The translations under genes and the position numbers were made by a program. The notes below the pieces were generated by a model. It had not been told where the DNA came from. It saw only the letters and a program-made list of their open reading frames with translations, and searched no databases. Positions 19,478 through 26,909 of a DNA stretch of 64,000 bases are shown here, in pieces (the stretch's first letter is position 1; each line of letters starts with the position of its first letter). The DNA is taken from positions 62,001 through 126,000 of the forward strand of contig JAHHHT010000011.1 of the NCBI GenBank assembly GCA_019359235.1, read 5' to 3'. The stretch comes from Oscillatoria princeps RMCB-10. GTDB lineage: Bacteria; Cyanobacteriota; Cyanobacteriia; Cyanobacteriales; Oscillatoriaceae.

Positions 19478-19597
19478 ATGACGCCATCACTCGCGAACTT
19501 TCTGTGGAGTCTGCTGTGGGGTGCTGTAATTGTCCTCATCCCAGCCACCGTGGGTCTGATCTTTATCAGCCAGAAGGACAAGATCCAGCGCTCCTAG
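19478..19597 (+). CDS. psbX: Photosystem II protein PsbX
   Basis: A 39-residue single-span protein: [19 protein letters not shown], then [20 protein letters not shown]. This is the classical cyanobacterial PsbX pattern, with a lumenal N-terminus, one membrane helix and a QKDKIQR stromal tail. PsbX is a low-molecular-weight PSII subunit near the QB region. An AGGAAC precedes the ATG. The gene stands alone between yggT (divergent) and ycf66. Confidence 0.95.
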   Translation: MTPSLANFLWSLLWGAVIVLIPATVGLIFISQKDKIQRS

Positions 19598-19830
19598 AGC
19601 CGTAACGCTCCGGGAAAACCTCAGTTCAAGCAAGGGGCAGCACCGAAAATTGCCCCGTTGCGCTAAACTGGGGTTTCGCTATTTTAAACGAACTTCCCTT
19701 GACAGAGACAACTTAGTCAGCCTATAGCCGCACGCCTCCGGTTGGGCTACTTCTGTGCCGGTGCTCTAATGCAGGACTTTGAGATTTTCAGCGCCAGTCG
19801 CTAAAATATGACTGTCACAGGAGAGAAGAA

Positions 19831-20631
19831 ATGGTAAACGTCGGATTTAGCTGGAGCAGTCTGCTGGGCATTGTGCTGGTGGTTGCGGGGGCAGCACTGT
19901 ACTTTTTGCGCTCAGTGCAGCCCCGCCTCGCCCGCGACCACGACATTTTCTTCGCAGCAGTGGGTTTACTCTGCGGCGGTATATTATTTTTCCAAGGCTG
20001 GCGGCAAGACCCGATCTTGCAGTTCGGCCAGTTCTTGCTCACCGGCACGTCTATCTTCTTCGCGGTGGAGAGCGTCCGCCTGCGGGGCGTCACCGCAGTG
20101 CAAGCCAAGCGCAGTGCGCCGATTGTCGATGATGAGCGACCGGTCAGCAGGGTCTATGACTACGTGGAAGCTGAACTAGATAATACACTAGAACCAGAAG
20201 AAGAACTGCCTCCAAGAAGGCGGATTCGGGGAACTCAGGAATCGCGCTATTCCAAAACCCAAGGCTATGAGGAAGAAGTGCGCCGCCGCCCCCCCAGCAG
20301 CCGCAGCCGCAGTGAGGACAGCTACGGGCCAGAAGAAGGGCCGCGCAAGCGCCGCCCCCGCCCCGCCGGCGAACGCCCGACTGCGCCGCCCGATCAGTGG
20401 GATTCACCGGCTCCTGAGGAAGAAACGCCCCCGCGCCCCAGCAGTGCCAGAGGCACCGCCGGTCGCAAACCCGCTGACGCCTCCCGACCGAAAAGGACTC
20501 GTCCGCCGCAAGAGGGGACGGGCCGGCCCAGTTCCTATGAGGACGAGGCGACGCCAGCTGATTACGTGGAATACAAGCCGGTGGGCGACCCCGATGCGGA
20601 AGAGGACAATTCAGCAAATTTCGACCGCTAG
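19831..20631 (+). CDS. ycf66: Ycf66 family membrane protein
   Basis: A 266-aa protein. The N-terminal 90 residues hold three hydrophobic segments (LLGIVLVVAGAALYFL, FFAAVGLLCGGILFF, FLLTGTSIFFAVESVRLRG) as in plastid Ycf66. The rest is a hydrophilic, disordered tail rich in Arg, Pro and Glu with RRR/PPRP blocks. ATG 19831 follows a GGAGAGAAG ribosome site. Function is unknown; it is restricted to cyanobacteria and plastids. It lies 233 bases after psbX. Confidence 0.88.
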   Translation: MVNVGFSWSSLLGIVLVVAGAALYFLRSVQPRLARDHDIFFAAVGLLCGGILFFQGWRQDPILQFGQFLLTGTSIFFAVESVRLRGVTAVQAKRSAPIVDDERPVSRVYDYVEAELDNTLEPEEELPPRRRIRGTQESRYSKTQGYEEEVRRRPPSSRSRSEDSYGPEEGPRKRRPRPAGERPTAPPDQWDSPAPEEETPPRPSSARGTAGRKPADASRPKRTRPPQEGTGRPSSYEDEATPADYVEYKPVGDPDAEEDNSANFDR

Positions 20632-20693
20632 TCAGTCAGCAATGCCGGTTAACCAGTCCCCGATTGCCCCACGACCAATTGCCTTGCGTCCCG

Positions 20694-21254
20694 GTGAACA
20701 GATTGTCTCCCATAAGGTCAATTTATCGCTGGCTGGCTGTTAGCGCAGCCAGCTTTACTGCAGCCTGCAGCCCAGTCAATCTCCCCACACAGCCCGTTGC
20801 CATCAACAGCCGCTACACTGACGAAAAGCCGGCGTTGAGTGGCAGCGGTCGCTTTTTGGCGTTTGTCTCCAACCGGGAAGGCAGCCGCAATATTATGCTC
20901 TACGACTTGCAGCAGCGCCAGTTTGTCAATTTGCCCTACTTGAACCGGCGAGATGCAGTCGCCGACAGCCCCAGCATCAGCAACACCGCCCGCTATATTG
21001 TCTACATCGCCAGCGACACCGGCAGACCGGAAGTTGAACTTTATGACCGGATTACCGGCCAGTCGCAAATCCTGACGCAGGGGTATATGGGCTGGGTGCG
21101 CAATCCCAGCATCAGTCCCGATGGCCGGTATATTGTCTTTGAAACGGGCCGGCGCGGTCAGTGGGACATTGAAGTCATCGACCGGGGCCCGCTGATTGAA
21201 CTGGACAGGCTTGATGGCCCGCCTGCCGGTTCCTCTCCCGCACCGGCACCTTAG
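20694..21254 (+). CDS. TolB-like beta-propeller lipoprotein
   Basis: The protein has a basic N-terminus, a hydrophobic stretch and a lipobox-like TAAC, so it is probably a lipoprotein. Then come PD40/TolB-type propeller strands: SGSGRFLAFVSNREGSRNIMLYDL, ISNTARYIVYIASDTGRPEVELYDR and ISPDGRYIVFETGRRGQWDIEVIDR. With three or four blades it is too short for a closed propeller by itself, suggesting it pairs with another chain or is a partial paralogue. I chose GTG 20694, because it places the signal peptide normally; a TTG at 20664 is possible. A paralogue follows at 21613. Confidence 0.75.
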   Translation: MNRLSPIRSIYRWLAVSAASFTAACSPVNLPTQPVAINSRYTDEKPALSGSGRFLAFVSNREGSRNIMLYDLQQRQFVNLPYLNRRDAVADSPSISNTARYIVYIASDTGRPEVELYDRITGQSQILTQGYMGWVRNPSISPDGRYIVFETGRRGQWDIEVIDRGPLIELDRLDGPPAGSSPAPAP

Positions 21255-21612
21255 AAGATTGGGAATAATGAACCGCTCCTGAGCCAAGGACGCCAAGAAA
21301 GAAAGTAGGGTGCGTTCCCTTTAGGGAACGCACCCTACTTATGCTAATCAGCTGTTAGGCTTTTAATTTGCTTGTTGGAGAAAGGAGGCAGAGCCTCCAG
21401 AGGTGCGTTCCCAGGCAGAGCCTGGGAACGAGGTAACCTCAATTTTTCTGTCTAAGAAGTCGGGGCACGGGGGGCTAAAGCCCTACTACAAACCTCAATT
21501 TTTCTGTCTGAGAAGTCGGGGCACGCGGGGCTAAAGCCCTACTACAAACCTCAAGCTTTCTCTCTAAGAAGTATAATTAATTAATCAACACCTGCCAGGG
21601 ATTTGTCAGTTT
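21255..21612. repeat. Intergenic repeats between the two TolB-like genes
   Basis: Contains a GTAGGGTGCGTTCCC palindrome (21304-21340), the GGAGGCAGAGCCTCC and GTTCCCAGGCAGAGCCTGGGAAC hairpins, then two and a half direct repeats of about 61 bases (AACCTCAATTTTTCTGTCT, GAAGTCGGGGCACG, GGGGCTAAAGCCCTACTACA). The GGGCTAAAGCCC unit recurs at 44460-44540. Confidence 0.85.
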
Positions 21613-22137
21613 GTGAAGCGCTCACTTTTGCTCTCAGTTGCTGTCCTTGCCGGCACCCTCAGCGGCTGCACCGGCTACCCCCGCATGCTCAGCTTTCCCT
21701 TCGATCCGGGGGGGCGGAGTTTAAACAGCCCCGCCGCGGAAATGACCCCTCAAGTCACCGATCGCTACATCGCCTTTGTCTCCGACCGGCAGGGGCGTCA
21801 AGACATTTACCTTTACGACGCCGCCGGACGGCGCATGGTTGACTTGCCGGGATTGAACTCCCTCAATGCGATCGCCTCTGACCCCGCCCTCACCGAAGAC
21901 GGGCGCTACATTGTGTTCGCCGGCAGCCGGCAGGGGCGCGCCGACATCTACCTCTACAACCGACCCACTCGCCAGCTGCGCAACCTCACGGAAAACCTCA
22001 AGGCAGAAGTGCGCAACCCCACCATCAGCGCCGATGGCAGCACTATTGCTTTTGAAGCCGGTTTCAATGGCAAGTGGAATATTATGGTAACAGACACCTC
22101 TGGGCGACCGCTCAATCTTCCTGCCGGCTTTCCCTGA
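21613..22137 (+). CDS. TolB-like beta-propeller lipoprotein, second copy
   Basis: A 174-aa protein starting at GTG 21613. A clear lipoprotein signal (MKRSLLLSVAVLAGTLSGC) puts the mature Cys at residue 19. TolB-type strands follow: DRYIAFVSDRQGRQDIYLYDAAGRR, LTEDGRYIVFAGSRQGRADIYLYNR and ISADGSTIAFEAGFNGKWNIMVTD. It matches the preceding gene blade for blade, so the two are tandem duplicates. It may be envelope-associated; substrate or partner unknown. Confidence 0.8.
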   Translation: MKRSLLLSVAVLAGTLSGCTGYPRMLSFPFDPGGRSLNSPAAEMTPQVTDRYIAFVSDRQGRQDIYLYDAAGRRMVDLPGLNSLNAIASDPALTEDGRYIVFAGSRQGRADIYLYNRPTRQLRNLTENLKAEVRNPTISADGSTIAFEAGFNGKWNIMVTDTSGRPLNLPAGFP

Positions 22138-22330
22138 GGTGCCGGGTTTCTGGGATTTTTAACCGCAGACGCACGCAGATGAACGCAGATGGTCTTTGCG
22201 TGCGGTTGCGCTGTCTTACAATAAGTGAAGATGGGCAATATGTGGTGCTGGAATCCAGCCGGCTTGTTGCCGGCGATCCTTGCAGCCAACCCTTTACGGA
22301 AACCAAAAATTGTGCTGGGAACGAGTAATT
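22138..22330 (+). pseudogene. Fragment of a TolB-like propeller
   Basis: After a short insertion resembling the dispersed ACGCACGCAGATGAACGCAGAT repeat, the DNA at about 22218-22300 reads TISEDGQYVVLESSRLV. This is the same DGxYIVFxSSR strand as the two preceding genes, but without start or continuation. It looks like the severed last blade of the upstream gene or of a third copy. Confidence 0.45.
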
Positions 22331-22519
22331 GGCGGTTCTTCGAGCCCCGAACAGAAAGCCCTAGATGTTATCCGCATGAAAGCTTAGGGAAACAATAACT
22401 GGGGGAAAACCAATTTTTGATTGCCTCCGTCAGCTTTTGCCTAGCTTTTATCTTGCTCCCGTGAACTTGGCGACAAGAAATAAAGTCATTTATTTAGCGT
22501 AAATCTTAGGAGTTGAAAG

Positions 22520-23980
22520 ATGAATACTAAGCTCTTGCGTCTGGCAGCGTCAGGGATGCTAGCGGTGGGAACAGTCACAGGTACAGTGGTGGGAGACTCC
22601 CTCACCCCTGCCGGTCTGTCGCACTCCAACCGCGCATACGCCCAAGATGCCGATGAGCAAATCAACATTCGCGTCTACCAACAGGCAAGTCCAGCTGTAG
22701 TGTCCGTCAGCGCCGGCAGGGAGACCGGCAGTGGCAGCATTATTAGCTCAGACGGTCTAGTCCTAACCAACGCCCACGTCGTGGCGAACGCCACCGGCAC
22801 AGTCAGCGTCACCCTCGCCGACGGCAGACGCCTCGCTGCTGAGGTGATTGCCTTTGGGGAGAGGGGTTTAGACCTAGCTGTGCTGCGGATTCGCAGCCAG
22901 AGCAATCTGCCGGCGCTTCCGATCGCGGCGGCGGGTTCCGCACAAGTGGGCCAGCGGGCATTTGCCATCGGCAACCCCTTCGGACGGTTTCAGGGAACCT
23001 TCACCGTAGGGATTGTCAGCCGCATCGACCAGCAGCGGGGCATAATCCAAACAGACGCCGCCATCAATCCGGGCAACTCCGGTGGGCCGCTTTTAAACAG
23101 CCAGGGAGAGTTGATTGGCGTCAACACAGCGATTTTTACCGCTCGCCAGGGGGGTAACATTGGTATTGGTTTTGCCATATCCGCAGATCGGGTGTTACCT
23201 TTCCTGAGTGCAGTGCGAGAAGGTCGCGCCCCCCGCACCGCATCGAGGAGTTCGGGACCGGCAGTTCCCAACTTCACACCCAAACCTATCGCCCTCAACG
23301 GACAGCCGGTTGCCGGCAAGCTCGGTCCCGGTTCTCTGACCTTGCGGGCGGACAGCAGCTTTTTCGACATTTACACCTTTGAAGGGCGGGCGGGACAGCG
23401 GGTGACGCTGGAAATGACCAGCCGGGAAATTGACCCGTTTTTGATTTTGCTCAATCCTCGCGGGCGGGATGTGGCGCAAGATAACGACGGTGGCGGTGGC
23501 AGCAGCGCCCGCATTGTGGCCACACTGCCCGCCAGTGGCAGGTACACGGTGATTGCCAACTCCTCTCAGGCGGGGGAATCCGGGGCTTACAGCTTGAGAG
23601 CGTTTGCCGGTAACGCTGCCGGTAACGCTGCCGGTGCCGGCCTCGACCCTGGCCCGCAGGGAACCATGAACGTCACCATCCAGAGCGTTTTGGGCCCCGG
23701 TGCCTCTGTGCTTCCCTCGGACGGCAGTCTCTATCGCATGACTAGCTTTACAGGGCGTGCCGGTCAGACTGTTACCATTACCCTGGAAAGTCCGGATTTT
23801 GACACCTATTTGGTGATCGTATCTCCGGATGGCAAGGTGTTCAAAGAAAATAACAATGCTAGTAATAATACCACAGATTCTGCTATCACCGCCACACTGC
23901 CCCGCACCGGCGTTTACCGGGTGATTGTCAATGCTTCTGACAAAGAGGGGCGTGGCCGGTACACTCTGACTATCCGCTAG
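22520..23980 (+). CDS. HtrA-like secreted serine protease with two PPC domains
   Basis: A 486-aa protein with a signal peptide ending near AYA/QD (residue 41). The trypsin-like protease domain has His86 in TNAHV, Asp118 in LDLAVL and Ser187 in GNSGGP, so the triad is complete. There is no PDZ domain, unlike true HtrA/Deg. Instead two bacterial pre-peptidase C-terminal (PPC) beta-sandwich domains follow (about residues 255-355 and 375-486), with FDIYTFEGRAGQRVTLEM and YRMTSFTGRAGQTVTITLES. Probably a periplasmic or secreted quality-control protease. ATG 22520 follows AGGAGTTG. Confidence 0.9.
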   Translation: MNTKLLRLAASGMLAVGTVTGTVVGDSLTPAGLSHSNRAYAQDADEQINIRVYQQASPAVVSVSAGRETGSGSIISSDGLVLTNAHVVANATGTVSVTLADGRRLAAEVIAFGERGLDLAVLRIRSQSNLPALPIAAAGSAQVGQRAFAIGNPFGRFQGTFTVGIVSRIDQQRGIIQTDAAINPGNSGGPLLNSQGELIGVNTAIFTARQGGNIGIGFAISADRVLPFLSAVREGRAPRTASRSSGPAVPNFTPKPIALNGQPVAGKLGPGSLTLRADSSFFDIYTFEGRAGQRVTLEMTSREIDPFLILLNPRGRDVAQDNDGGGGSSARIVATLPASGRYTVIANSSQAGESGAYSLRAFAGNAAGNAAGAGLDPGPQGTMNVTIQSVLGPGASVLPSDGSLYRMTSFTGRAGQTVTITLESPDFDTYLVIVSPDGKVFKENNNASNNTTDSAITATLPRTGVYRVIVNASDKEGRGRYTLTIR

Positions 23981-24114
23981 GGAGATTGACAAAATTATCC
24001 CTCGTTATCCCTCGTTGCTAGTAGGGACAGGGACAGGCGAGACGCCTGTCCTACGTCCGTTCCCTAAATGACTACTGCTATAGGGAAGTGGGAACGAGGG
24101 AAACGAGGGAAAAT

Positions 24115-24306
24115 TTAGCGCAAACCCAGCCAGGTGAAGAAATCCTGACGGGTGAAAAATTCCAGAACCAGCAGCGCCACAAATCCGAGCATGGCAAATC
24201 GCCCGTTGATTTGTTCGGCGTAGGGAGTCCAGCCAAAGGCCGGTTCTGGCGGGGTGTAAGATTCGGTTTGAGAAGGTGCCGGTGAGGCGGGGTTTTCAGG
24301 TTTCAC
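24115..24306 (-). CDS. High light-inducible protein (Hlip)
   Basis: A 63-aa protein whose single helix carries the chlorophyll-binding signature EQINGRFAMLGFVALLVLEFFT, with the ExxNGRxAM motif. Hlips bind chlorophyll and carotenoid and protect photosystems during stress and PSII assembly. The Pro-rich N-terminus has FGWTPYAE just before the motif, as usual. Confidence 0.95.
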   Translation of the reverse strand: MKPENPASPAPSQTESYTPPEPAFGWTPYAEQINGRFAMLGFVALLVLEFFTRQDFFTWLGLR

Positions 24307-24374
24307 TGTGTTTATTTTACCTCCGTGAGACGTTAAATTATATCACAATAAAGCGGGTTTGTCAAGGCAGTTGC

Positions 24375-25439
24375 TTACTTGTTTTTGCCTGCAGATAGAG
24401 ACTCTAACTTTTGCACGGCTTCAATCAGCGCTCGCACTTGCTCAGTGCCTTCCGAAGGCTCAAATTCCATAGGAATCTTCCCTCGCCGCAGCATGCGCAA
24501 TCCAAGCGGCCCCAGCTTGGCCAGCTCTTTGAATCCGGTTAAAGAGTGGCTAAATAGGCGGAGAGCGAACTGACGCTCATTAATCCAGCCGCCTTCTTTG
24601 ACGAGATCGAGCAAGAGCTTGCGGTGGCGAACCGGCTGACTGGAACTGGCATCCTTGCGTTCGAGAATTTCCTCTTTGATTTTGCCAATTTGATCCATTG
24701 GGGCGACGCCCATCGGACAGACGGCATTGCAGTAGTAGCAGCGGGTGCAGCCCCAGACGCCGGCGGAGGGTTGGTTGTATTTTTCCAGCCGGCTTTCGGT
24801 TTCGGCGTCGCGGGAGTCTGCGATCGTGCGGTAAGCTTTGGCGAGGGCGTGGGGACCGACAAAATCGGGATTGACTTCGCGGGCGTTGCATTCGGAATAG
24901 CAAGCGCCGCAGAGGATGCAATTACCTGTTTGATTGAGCTTCTCTCGCTCTTGAGGGGTTTGCAGGAACTCGCGTTCGGGGATTTTTCGCGCGCCGGTGC
25001 TCACATAGGGGTCAACGGCTTGCAGATTGTCCCAGAAACTGGCCATGTCCACTACCAGGTCTTTAATCACCGGCATGTTGCCCATTGGGGCGACGGTGAT
25101 TTCTGGGATGGAGTCTGCCGGTGCTGGCGGCGGGGCGTTTTGTCCGCTTTGTCCAAGCTGGGTTTCTCCTGCTTGGGCGGCGATCTGTTCCAGTCTGGCG
25201 ATTTCGCTGCCGATATTTTCCTTACAGGCTAGCGCGGAACGGCCATTAATGCGCATGGAACAGCTACCGCAGATGGTGTTGCGGCAATTTTTGCGGAATG
25301 CCAGGGTGCCGTCAAGCTCCCACTTGATGCGATTGAGGCAATCCAGGATGGTGTTGCCCGGTTCGGCGTCTAGGGTGTAGGTTTGCACCCGAGGCGCGGT
25401 GCCTTGATTTTGTCGAACGACCTTAAAACGGACTTGCAT
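24375..25439 (-). CDS. sdhB: Succinate dehydrogenase/fumarate reductase iron-sulfur subunit
   Basis: A 354-aa protein starting at ATG 25439 (MQVRFKVVRQNQG); longer readings run into repeat-like DNA. The plant-type [2Fe-2S] domain has Cys52, Cys57, Cys60 and Cys72 (NCRNTICGSC, ALAC). Two further clusters are held by CILCGACYSEC and CTRCYYCNAVCPMG. The protein is longer than proteobacterial SdhB, with a linker around residues 85-110 and a C-terminal extension, as in other cyanobacteria. It passes electrons from the flavoprotein SdhA to the plastoquinone pool at the thylakoid. sdhA is not next to it. Confidence 0.92.
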   Translation of the reverse strand: MQVRFKVVRQNQGTAPRVQTYTLDAEPGNTILDCLNRIKWELDGTLAFRKNCRNTICGSCSMRINGRSALACKENIGSEIARLEQIAAQAGETQLGQSGQNAPPPAPADSIPEITVAPMGNMPVIKDLVVDMASFWDNLQAVDPYVSTGARKIPEREFLQTPQEREKLNQTGNCILCGACYSECNAREVNPDFVGPHALAKAYRTIADSRDAETESRLEKYNQPSAGVWGCTRCYYCNAVCPMGVAPMDQIGKIKEEILERKDASSSQPVRHRKLLLDLVKEGGWINERQFALRLFSHSLTGFKELAKLGPLGLRMLRRGKIPMEFEPSEGTEQVRALIEAVQKLESLSAGKNK

Positions 25440-26150
25440 GCGTGCTTCCGATTCCCCTACAGGGAGTGCATTAACTATTGTAGGCCGGTTCAAGGGGTGC
25501 CGGTGCTGAACCCCAGCCCCCAACCCTTTCGGGGGTGGGTTTTTGAGAGGTTGTCTGCCGATAGCGTTAGGGGAAGGGCGAAGCATGAGCGAATACCATT
25601 TTTTCCCCGATTGCAAAAACCGTCACGCTCATGCGAAAGCCCCTACACCAGATCCAAGGTAGGGGCTTTCGCATTGGCGCGGGGATCTTGACGACTTCGC
25701 CCGATATCGACGTTCGCCAATGCAACGCCGTTCTTTGCTTCCAAGGCCCTTGTAAGCCAACCCCCTCCCCGTGTACGGCAAGGGAGCGAAAGGAGTAGGG
25801 TGGGTTCCCTCGCGCGGGAACCCACCTCTATCGGTGCCGGTGGGATAGGGAACGCACCCAAAGAGTTACTGCACGGGGAGGGGAGGGAAACAGAAGAGTT
25901 CATCCCACGCCCTGGGCAACACCCCCTGCCGGTACAGATTCCATGTTATAGCGCTTGCCACTTAGGTTAAGACGTAGGACAGGCGTCTCGCCTGTCCCAG
26001 AGACCTTAAGGGCAGGCGAGACGCCTGCCCTACGCCTATACTTAATATCCCAGTGTCCTAAACTGACTGTCTATTGCTATAGCAATTGTAGGCTGGTAGG
26101 GTGCGTTCCCAAAGGGAACGCACCCTACTTCTAGATTGAGGTTTCAGGCA
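25440..26150. other. Long intergenic region with several repeats
   Basis: Holds a perfect hairpin CGAAAGCCCCTAC / GTAGGGGCTTTCG (about 25635-25672), whose flank resembles the AGGGGCGAAGCATGAGCG repeat at 57930-57995. Also present are a GTAGGGTGGGTTCCC palindrome (25795-25832), the MITE at 25947-26081 and a GTGCGTTCCC palindrome at 26098-26130. No gene seen. Confidence 0.65.
25947..26081. mobile_element. MITE-like element, tatagc-type ends
   Basis: Begins TATAGCGCTTGCCACTTAGG and ends CTGACTGTCTATTGCTATA. It contains two GACAGGCG/CGCCTGTC-type hairpins in opposite orientation. It has the same outer ends as 7844-7948 and 58373-58479. Confidence 0.7.
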
Positions 26151-26834
26151 ATGACAGTTTCAGCGCTCAACTCAACGCCAATTGAATACCCGGATGAGGA
26201 TGGATTGCCGATAGCTGAGAGTGATTTCCATCGCGATTGTTTGTTCTATGCTGTTAAACGGCTGAGGATTTACTACCGGAACCGTCCCGACGTTTATGTA
26301 TCGGCGAATCTTTTTATCTATTATGAAGAAGGAAAGCCCGCGTCTGTGGTCGCCCCAGATGTTTTTGTGGTGTTTGGGGTAGAGAAGCGCAAGCGCCGGT
26401 CTTACAAAACGTGGGAGGAAGCTGGCAAAGCCCCTGAGTTTGTCTTAGAGATTACCTCAATTAGTACCCGGAGTCAAGACCAGGGTGCCAAGAAAGGGAT
26501 CTATGCTTTTTTGGGGGTGCGGGAATATTTCCAGTATGACCCAACCGGCGACTATTTGAATCCCCAACTTCAGGGGTTGCGTTTAGTAGAAGGGAATTAC
26601 TTCCCGATTGCCCGGACTGTTTTGCCCGACGGCACAGTGTCCTTAGCGAGTGAAGTGTTAGAACTCGATTTGCGGCTTCTGCCAGATGGCAACTTGCGGT
26701 TCTTCAATCCCAGAACTGGTGAGTTTTTGCTAACGCATGAAGAAACCGAACAAGCGCGGCGGGAGGCTGAAGAGCGAGCGCAGCGATTAGCCGCTAAACT
26801 CCGGGAACTGGGGATTGATCCAGATGCGATGTAG
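26151..26834 (+). CDS. Uma2 family endonuclease-like protein
   Basis: A 227-aa DUF820/Uma2 protein starting at ATG 26151. It shows the family path YPDEDGLPIAESDFHRD, NLFIYYEEGKPASVVAPDVFVVFG and PEFVLEITSIST, then YFQYDPTGDYL. The acidic PD-(D/E)XK positions (PDVFVV, LEIT) are visible, but the lysine is not obvious. A charged helical tail (HEETEQARREAEERAQRLAAKLRELGIDPD) ends it. These genes are highly multiplied in cyanobacteria; biological role unknown. Confidence 0.88.
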   Translation: MTVSALNSTPIEYPDEDGLPIAESDFHRDCLFYAVKRLRIYYRNRPDVYVSANLFIYYEEGKPASVVAPDVFVVFGVEKRKRRSYKTWEEAGKAPEFVLEITSISTRSQDQGAKKGIYAFLGVREYFQYDPTGDYLNPQLQGLRLVEGNYFPIARTVLPDGTVSLASEVLELDLRLLPDGNLRFFNPRTGEFLLTHEETEQARREAEERAQRLAAKLRELGIDPDAM

Positions 26835-26909
26835 AGTAGTGGGGTGCGTGCTAAGTGCGGCACCCCACTATTGATGTTAGTGGTGTGGGGGGAGTGCCGG
26901 TGGGAGAGT

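Noticed and set aside
25383-25691. A 102-aa frame upstream of sdhB on the opposite strand
   Set aside because: It is composed largely of the repeat hairpin and the reverse of the sdhB start; no family support.
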